From positions 1 through 64,000 of the forward strand of contig JAHDXO010000027.1 of the NCBI GenBank assembly GCA_023382975.1: DNA of 64,000 nt, given 5' to 3'. Positions 33,601 through 42,600 of the stretch are shown here, piece after piece. The position numbers and the translations under genes are program-made. Every line of letters starts with the position of its first letter. The first letter of the stretch is position 1. The notes below the pieces were generated by a model that saw only the letters and a program-made list of their open reading frames with translations, was not told the origin of the DNA and did not search any database. This DNA comes from Pirellulaceae bacterium. Lineage in GTDB: Bacteria > Planctomycetota > Planctomycetia > Pirellulales > Pirellulaceae.

Positions 33601-36600
33601 CGGTTTCTTCGAGCACATTGCCGCGCTGGTTGTACAGCAAAGTGGTCGGATTCTGACGCGCATCCCAGATCGTTCCCGTAAAACTGCCCGGTTGGAACTC
33701 CTGTCGGACGCTGACCTCCAGCGCGTCGGTCGAGCCGGTCAAGCGGCCGTGTTCGTCGAATTGAGCCTCGAAGACCGGAACGCCGCGGGAGTCGGTGATG
33801 GTGGTCAGGAAGTGCGGGTAGCGCGGGTCGGTCGAGTAGCCGTAGGTGACCGTTTCGCTCATCTGGTTGGTGAATCCGACTAGATCGCGGGCGGCGTTGT
33901 AGGTGTAGTTCAAGCGGATCGGATCGTCGCCCGGCGCCGGGCCGGGGGCGACGATCTGCTTGATCCGGCCGCGGGCGTCGCGGATCAGGTCGATCTGGGC
34001 TCCCGAGGTATGTTTGATGGCAGTTGGGGTGAATGTGATGACGTTGTTGTTGGCGTCGGTGATCTTCTTCAAGCCTTCGCCTTGGACGTAATCGTAGACC
34101 GTGCCGTCCGCAGTGGTCAGGACATACTGGGATGGGTTCCAGGCGTTGCCCAAGGCAGCGCCGATCGAGCCGAAGACGCCGCCCCGCGTGTAGCTGCCGT
34201 CTCTTACCGTGAGTGTCTCGCGGACGCCCGGATCGGGCTTGAAACGTGGCGTATAGGTAGTTCCGACATAGCCGATGAGGCTGACAGCGTGAAAGAGTTC
34301 CGGGTCGTACGTGAATCCGATCCGCTTGCCCTCGGGGTTGGTCAGGTACACGCGGTGGCCCGGCTGCATCTCGGCGCCGGGCCGCATCGTCTCGGCGATG
34401 TTGGCAGCGGTAATCGCCATCGACCAGCCGTAGCCGAAATCGCTTTCTTTCCCGGCGTTCAGCGTGTCGTAGGTGCGGGTGATGTTGATCGGGATACCGG
34501 CCAGCGGGACGGTCAGGTCGGTGAAGTCCAGGCGGAAATTGCCCAGTTTGGCGTCGCCTGACACGCCGACCAGCAGGCCCTTGGTGCTGATCCGGCCGTT
34601 GACGTCGCGGGCCAGGACGCGGATGACGTAGGCATCGTTGCTGAGCCGCGTGGGATCGAAGACGGCGATGGGCGTGTTCGCATCGAGCACCGGGCTGGTC
34701 CCTTCGGCGATCAACCGGTAATCGGGATCGGCCAGGTGCAACGCGGACAGATCGACCTCGGACGTCTTGGCATAGTCCACTCGCCAGAACTCCAGATTGT
34801 CGTCGTCCACGGTCGCGTACAGATTGGCCAGATACGTCACCGGTTCGGTGATCGTGTCGCCTTCGCGACTCAGGGCTCGGTACGCTGTCTGGCCATCGAC
34901 CAGTTCCAACTGTTTCAGCGCCACGATGGCCACTTGTGGCCAACTCACGTCGCTCGGGTCGATGACGCGAACCTGCCAGGGGGCCGAGCTGCCCTGATTC
35001 CCGGCGGCATCGGCGGCCACGGCGACGATGTCGATCATACCGGGCGTATCCATCGTGAACGACGTCTCGGCGTAGCCGTTGACCGGATTCAGGAGCAGCG
35101 GCGTGCCGCCGACCATCAGTGTGATCGAGGCGACGCCGCGGTTGTCGGTCGCGCGGACATGGACCCGCACCGTGTCGCCTTGCTGCGCCAAGTTCGTGCT
35201 GACCGCCATCTCGACCCGCGGCGATTCAGTATCGGGCAGGACGGCGATCGTGAACGTGGTTTCTGCGCTCGCGCCCAGTGGGTCGGTGACCACCGGGCGG
35301 ACGGTGAAGGGGCTGAGCGCGGCATCCGCGTCCGTCGTGGTCCAGAGGATGCGTCCTCGGGAATCGATGGTCATCCCGGCGGGCGATTCGGCCAGTTCGA
35401 AAGTCAGATCGAACAGCGAGCCGTCTGGGTCCGAGGCCCAGACGTCGTAGGCGAACGGGGCGCCGGCCAGCACCGATTGATCGGCGATCGCCCGGATCAC
35501 GGGCGGCTGGTTCGCCTGGACGGCCAGCAGGTAGCTCTGGGTGGCTCTCGCGTCCTGGTCATCGAGCGCGACGACGGTGACCGTGTGTTCGCCGAATTGA
35601 GCGTTGGGCCAGGTGATCAGGCCCGTGGTCGCTTCGACCGTCATCCCGGGCGGGGGCGAGTCGAGTTCGAACCGGACCGGGCCGCCTTCCGGATCGCGCG
35701 CGGCGACTTGATAGCGGTACGCCGCCCCTTCGGCGGCTTGGTATGCGGGTATCGAGCTGATGATCGGCGGACGGTTGAACGCTTGCTGGCCGACGTGCAG
35801 CGTGTAAGTCTGGCTGCCGATGCCGCCGTGCCCGTCCTCGACGACAATCCGCACCGTGTGCTGGCTGGGGACCGGGACGCTGGGCGTCCAGCGGATCAGG
35901 CCGGTTTGCGGGTCGATCGTCATCCCGTCGGGCTGGACGGCCAAGCGGAACGACAGCGGATCGCCGTCCGGATCGGTGGCTCGCACGGCGTACACGTACA
36001 ACTGGCCCGGATCGGCCGTCACCGGCGGGACGGACTGGATCGACGGAGGCCGATTCACCGCGCGGACGTCGATCGTAAACGACTGGGTGCCGGCCGCGCC
36101 GAACACGTCTTGGACTTGGACCACCACCTGTTGCATTCCGGTCTGATCGGCCGCGGGCGTCCAGGCAGCGGTTCCGCGAAACGGGTCGATCGACATCCCG
36201 GTGGGCGCTTGGATCAGACTCCAGATGAACGGATCGCCTTCCGGATCGCGGGCCACCGCGTCGTAGCGGTACGTGCGCCCGGCCACGGCGGCCGTGGGCG
36301 GCGTCGAGACCACCACCGGCGCCTGGTTGGCGTCGGGGGAGATCACCGTGATCCCGAACGATCGCACCGCGCTGCCGCCGCGTCCATCGTCGACGCGGAT
36401 CGAGACCGGGTGCTGCGTGCCCAGCAGTTCCGCGGCCGGTTGCCAGCGGACCACGCCGGACGGATCGATCGTCATGCCGTCGGGCCCGGCGTCCAGGTGG
36501 TAGGAAAGCGGATCGCCGTTGGGGTCGGCAGCCTCGACCGCGTAGGCATACGGCTGGCCAGCCCGGGCGCGCAGCCGAGGCTGCGAGGTGATCACCGGCG

Positions 36601-39600
36601 GATTGTTGGGCGCCGTGGCGACCACTTCGATCGTCATGGCCTGAGTTGTCACGCCGCCGCGAGCGTCACTGGCGACGACGGTCAGCGTATGAACATCCAG
36701 TTGGTCAACGGCAGGCGTCCAAGTCAATCGGCCCGTATCCGCGTCGATCACCATTCCCGCGGGTTCGTTTTCCAGGCGGAACGAGATCCGATCGCCTTCG
36801 GCGTCCTGCGCCAGCACCTGGTAGACCAGCGGCAGGTCCACCACTGCGATCGATGGCGGAGAAGAAGTGATCACCGGCGGGATATTTGGCGCAATCACTT
36901 CTACGGTGAATCGCTCGACCGCGACGCCGCCATGTCCATCATCTACCTTAACTACAAACTGGTGAAAACCGATCTGCGATGACGTCGGCTGCCAAACAAT
37001 CGTTCCCAACGTCGGATGGAGCGTCATGCCTGTTGGAGACATGGGCAGAGAGAATGTCAGAGGATCGCCGTCGACATCCGTCGCAAACGGGCGGAAAACG
37101 AACATCTGGTTGACATTCGCCTGAAGCGTATCGGCATCGAAAAGGCCAGGGGCCGTGTTGGGCCGCAGCGGGTCGGTTCCCTGTGCGACACCGAAGTCAA
37201 CCCGATAGCGGTTTTCCGCTGGAGAGACGAAGATTCGATGCGTTTCCGTCGGTGGAGCGGTTCGCTGCCAACCGGGCTGGCCTTGAAGAACGAGCCAGTT
37301 CTCGCCGGGAGAAACGTTCTCGAACACGAAGCGGCCGTTTGCGTCCGTTACCGTGCTTCTTTCGTCATCATCGAGCCGTCCGTTGCGATTGGCGTCAATG
37401 AAAACCGTCCATCCTTCGACGCCGCCTTCCGTTTCGTTCACGGATATCGGTGAAACGGCTATCCTCCACGGGACAGATAGTTCCGGGGTGCCAAGAGCGC
37501 GGACAAACGCGCCTGTAACACCATCGTACATCAACACTTGATTTGTGGCGGAACTCGTAACGTAGAGATTACCATCAGGACCGAAGACCAGATCTTCAGG
37601 GGATCTTAGACCGCCTGACCCTGCCGCAATGAATGTTCCCACCAGTTGACCGGTTGTCGGCTGGTAGCGTTTGACCCAATTCTCGGCGACTCCTGAGACA
37701 TAGATCAGGCCATCCGGGCCAAAAGCCATGGAGTTACCGAGGTCAGAAGGCGTCAGCAAAAAACTCGATTTGAACGTGCCGTTCTGTCCATCAAAGCGAT
37801 GAATCGTTCGCGATAGGCTGCCCAAGACGTACAAATCGCCATTTGGGCCAAACTCCAGATCCTGCGGAAGCTGTATGCCGGAATGCTGGGCAAAGACACC
37901 GAGAAATGCCCCCGTCTCGGGATGAAATCGAAGGACATTGTTGGATACCTCGTCACCAACGTAGACCATTCCGTCTGGACCCACTGCAATTCCATACGGC
38001 GATTGAAGCGGACCGGATTCGGCCAGAACCTGGATCTCTCCGGAATTCACGGGTACGCAAAGAAGCTCCTTGCTGCTCGCGCGTGTCGCGTACAGGGTTC
38101 CGTCAGGAGCGAAGGTGATAGCACTGAACCTTGATGAAGGATCAGTCAAAAAGAATGGATAGCGGAATGCTCCGGTATCCACATCGAAAACCAACAAGCC
38201 AAAACGTGTCGCCGTATTGACCACCAGCCCCCCGGACTCTTGCCACGCACCGTCACGATTCACATCGTGAAAAACTGCGCCTTGAAGGCGAGCGGCCTGT
38301 GTGGATGTCACATCGAATTCTTGGATATCATGGCCACCACGGCGATCCTCTGCGCGGACTTTGACGGAAACGTCCGTGGCCGGCGTAACAGTGACGTGCC
38401 AATTATCGATGCCCGTGGTCCCGGAAAAACCACCACTCCCTATAGCGTTCCCAATTCCCCGATAGAATCCAAACTGAATAGGGCCGCCCAATTGCGAAAA
38501 GTCGGGGTGTACCGCCTCTGTCCGTCCTGTTGCGAAATTGAATCGCCGAAAATCTCTTGCGATCAGATTCTCAAAGCCTCGACTCGTCCATACGCTTGCG
38601 GCGGTGGTGTTCTGAGATGGTCCAAAATATACGCGTCCGTCTTGGAACACCAGAAGTCCAGCCGATTGTCCGTATCCGGAGATTTGACGGATGTCTTCCG
38701 AGTAACTGAGCGAGAGGATCGCCCCGAAATCTGCGGGGTCGACGGACACGGGCTTGTAGCGGTGAATGGTGTAGATCACGTTTCCTTCGGTTGAAGACGC
38801 CGCATCAAGAGTCGTCGTGATTCTTTGGTGGGCACCAGGATTTCCTCCGGTGGTGGAGCGTGGCGCGTATGCTGCTCCGCCAATGCCCCCGTAGAACGCG
38901 GAGTGCGTCCAGTCCGTTGCGAAAAAATCGCCGTCGGATACTTGGAGCGAGTTGCGGTGCAGAAAATCGGGTGGCACATCCCACGACACCAGACCTGTCG
39001 CTGCATCGATGGTCATGCCGTCCGGACCATCCAGCAACTCGTATCGGATGGGATCTCCGTCCGGGTCGATGGCGATCGCCTCGTACCGAAACTGTCCGAC
39101 CGGTTGATCGTCTCGGACAGCGATGCTGGTCGGCGGAACTGACACAAAGACGGGCGATTGGTTCTGTGGATCCGGATTCACGCGAATCGCGAAGATTTGC
39201 TCCGCGAGCCCTCCGCATCCATCAACGACTTGGACCGTCACATGGTGATCGCGGATCGGGAACATGCTGGGTTCCCATCGAACGACGCCGCTGGTCGAAT
39301 CGATCGACATGCCTTCGGGATGCTGGACCAACGAGTACGTCAATGAGTCTAAGTCCGGATCGATCACCCGGGCGTCGTAGACGTAGTCTTGACCGAATTG
39401 GGCCTCCGTCACTGGCACGCTGACGAAGTACGGCGGGCGGTTGGGCGGGGTTTCGGTGACGGCTAGGAAGTAGCGCTGTTCGGCTCGGCCGCCTCGGCCG
39501 TCTTCGACTTGCAGGATCACCGGGTGGACGCCCAGGTCGGACTCGGCGGGCAGCCAGTTGACTTGGCCGGTGGTGGGATCGACGGTCATGAACTGGGGGC

Positions 39601-42600
39601 CGGCGAGGATCGCGTAGGTCAGCGGGTCGCCGTCGGGGTCGGTGGCTTGGGCTTCGTAGGCGTAAGTCCGGCCGGCGTGGGGTTCGATCACCGGGACGCT
39701 GGTGAAGGCGGGCGGGCTGTTGGGCTTGGCCAAGAAGACCAGTTCGTAGGTGAACGGGATGCGCTGCGGGTTGTGGAAGACGGCGTTGACAAAGCCCGTG
39801 ATGGACTCGGGGTCGAGCGACCGGCCGGGGACGGTGGGCGAGAAGTCGTAGTAGGGCATCCCGTCGCGGGTGGTGCCCGCGAAGTCGCGGACGGTGACGC
39901 GAGGATCGCTGATGTTGCGCACGCCGACGTAGAACGGGTTGTCCGCCGGGTACTGGCCCACGTTGTGGATCGCCAGCTCGGCGAACAGCATCCCCTGCCG
40001 CTCGTCGAACGACGTCCGCGCATACAAGGGCGCGAAGCTGGGCGAGACGTCGAACAACAGATCGATGTGTCCGCCAAGATCCTGGCTGCCAAACACCGTC
40101 ACCGTCGTCTCGGCCGTCTGACCGTAAGCGTCGATGGCCGTCACATGAAACACGTTCTCGCCCGGCAGCACGTCGACTTGGGTGAAGAAATTGCCTCCGG
40201 CATCCAGGACTTCCACACCCGTGCCGTTGATCAGCACGGCGACGATGCGGTTGGGGACGGGGGTGGGAATCGGTCCCACCTGAGTCATCGCAGAGGCGGT
40301 TCCGGTGAGCAGGACGGTCTGGCCGACGGACAGATCGACTTCGTTCGCCGGAGACGCCAGATGGAGATTGGGCGGATCGATGGCGGCAACTGTGACCGCT
40401 TGCAAACTCGGTGCTGGGACCTCCGCCGGCGCTGTCAGTCTGACCTGAACCTCGATAAACTGACCGCGGATATCGGGCAGAAGCTGCCCAGACTTGACGC
40501 GTGTCCACGGCACCGCGACTAGCAGCGACCGCTCGTCACTCGCGCGAACGAGGAGTTCCACGGCGTTCGCTGGCGTTGTGGTGGAATCGACGACGACGGC
40601 GCCCCACACGGTTCCATTTTGCTGGCCATCGATGACCTCTGTCCAAGTGCCGACCGTCCCAGTATCCCGGACGCGATTTGCGCCGGTCGTGTCGCCGTAG
40701 CTGAAGGGGTACTCCCCAGTTGTTATCGGCCAACCGGGCACCACGGTGTTGGTCGCCGGATCGATCTTCCAGGCTTCGCCGCTCCAATCGCACACCGTCC
40801 AAATGAATCCGTCCGCGTCAAGCGTGGCGGAAATCGGCCAATCACTCACCGGAATCTCAAGTACTTCCAGCAGCGTGGTGCGATCGGGCGCGAAGACGAA
40901 CTTTGTCAGAATCGAATCCCAGTGCGAACCCGCCCAGACGTTGCCGTTTCGATCAACGGCAATTCCGCCATCTGCCGAGAAAGAGCCTTCGTAGTATTGC
41001 TGAGTCTGTGTCACCGGATCGAAGCGAAGCAGCCCGTCGCCGTACCCAGAACTGGCCCAAACGATTCCTTGATCGTCTACGGTGATCCAATGGGCAACGA
41101 AATCGATCGGGACGGATTCGAGAACTCGGCCGGTGACGGTATCGATGCGGTCGATCTCGTATTCGTAGTTCGTGCTCCAGAGATTCCCAGTGGCATCGAT
41201 GGCCGCGCCAATGGGCATTTCATTGGTGGGCACAATCTGCAACAACTCGCCGCTTTTACCATCGTACACCTCGTATTGCCCAAGCCAGGCCATCCCAACC
41301 CAGAGACGTCCTTGTTGGTCGAGGGTCAAGGCACGGGGGGATTCCCACTGCCCGACGTAGTCCAGCGTCTCGCGGTCCCAGCCGGTCCGCAGGACCATCG
41401 CGATTCGTTCGTCATCCGGCAGTCCGTCACCGTCGTCATCCCAGGGCAGGGTTTCGTCGGCGTCGATTCGTCCATCGCCGTTGGCGTCGAAGCTGGTATC
41501 GATGATCCCGTTGCCGTTGCGATCGATGCCGCCCGTGCGGAAGATCTTGACTACTTGGCCCGTGTCAGTGTATCCCGACTTGGCGATCCAAGCGTCCCCG
41601 TCCTCTGTAACTGCGATGACAGTCGGAGAATCCCATTCCGGCCCCGTGCGATACCGACCCAACTCTTCGCCGGTGCGAGTGTTGAACTTCGAGACGGTGC
41701 CCTCGCCGGTGTTGGCGATCCAGATGAAGGGATAGGTCTGGATTTCACCGGGCGGGTTCAGCGTCAGTTGCCCCGGGACTTCCGTGACGTTGACGTTGAA
41801 CAGGGTGCCGGCCAGGAAGTCGTCGCTGGTGGTAAAGGTGACTTGACCGTCGGCGTCCAGCAGGCTGTCGCCCAACTCGGTTTGGGGCGGGGCCGGCGGC
41901 GCTTCGCCTTCGGCGGCAAGGAGATTGGCAGAAAAATCGGGGGCAAAAAAATGGTCGTCGACGGGCGGGTCGGCGAGGCCTTCGGGGGCGGCGTTGGTGG
42001 CGTGGAGGATGAAGGTGGCGTCGGCGGCGTGTTGGCCTGTGTGCAGTGTGCCGCCCGCGGCGTAGTGGTAGACGTGTCGGTCGTCGCGGTCGACAACCCA
42101 CAGATCATGGCCGCCGGCCGGATTGCGGGTGATCCCGGACGGCGCGGCGTTGCCGTGGTCGAGTTGCCACGAGCCGAGCAGGCTGCCGTGCCGGTCGTAG
42201 ACGAAAACGGACGCCGCCGCATCGTCGGTGACCCAGAACTGTTGGCCGTCGGTAACTAGTCCGGTGGGCCGCGTGTTGGCGGCGTCCAGCGGGAACGAGG
42301 TGCTGATCTTGGCGCTGCCCTTGGTCCGGGTCGCGGCGCCGTAGTACCCGTAGACTCGGCGATTGGCGGCATCGACGATCCAGATGTCTTTTTCGTGGAC
42401 GGCGATGTCTTCGGGCTGCTTGAGCCCCGCGGGCTTCCAGGTGCCGCGCAGCTTGCCGCCGGGCTGGACGACGGTCACGGCGCGCGTTTTGCCATCGATA
42501 ACCCACAGCATGTCGCCGGCCACGTTGCTGGCGATGCCGCGCGGGTCGGTGACTTTGACCCCGGCCGCGATCGAGCCCTCGTGCTGGCCCTCGGGATCGT

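Noticed and set aside
34736..36982. Long open frame on the plus strand inside the giant RHS gene (about 750 codons)
   Set aside because: Opposite the Ig-module array. The translation is Arg/Asp/His-rich and its periodicity only mirrors the repeats of the real gene.
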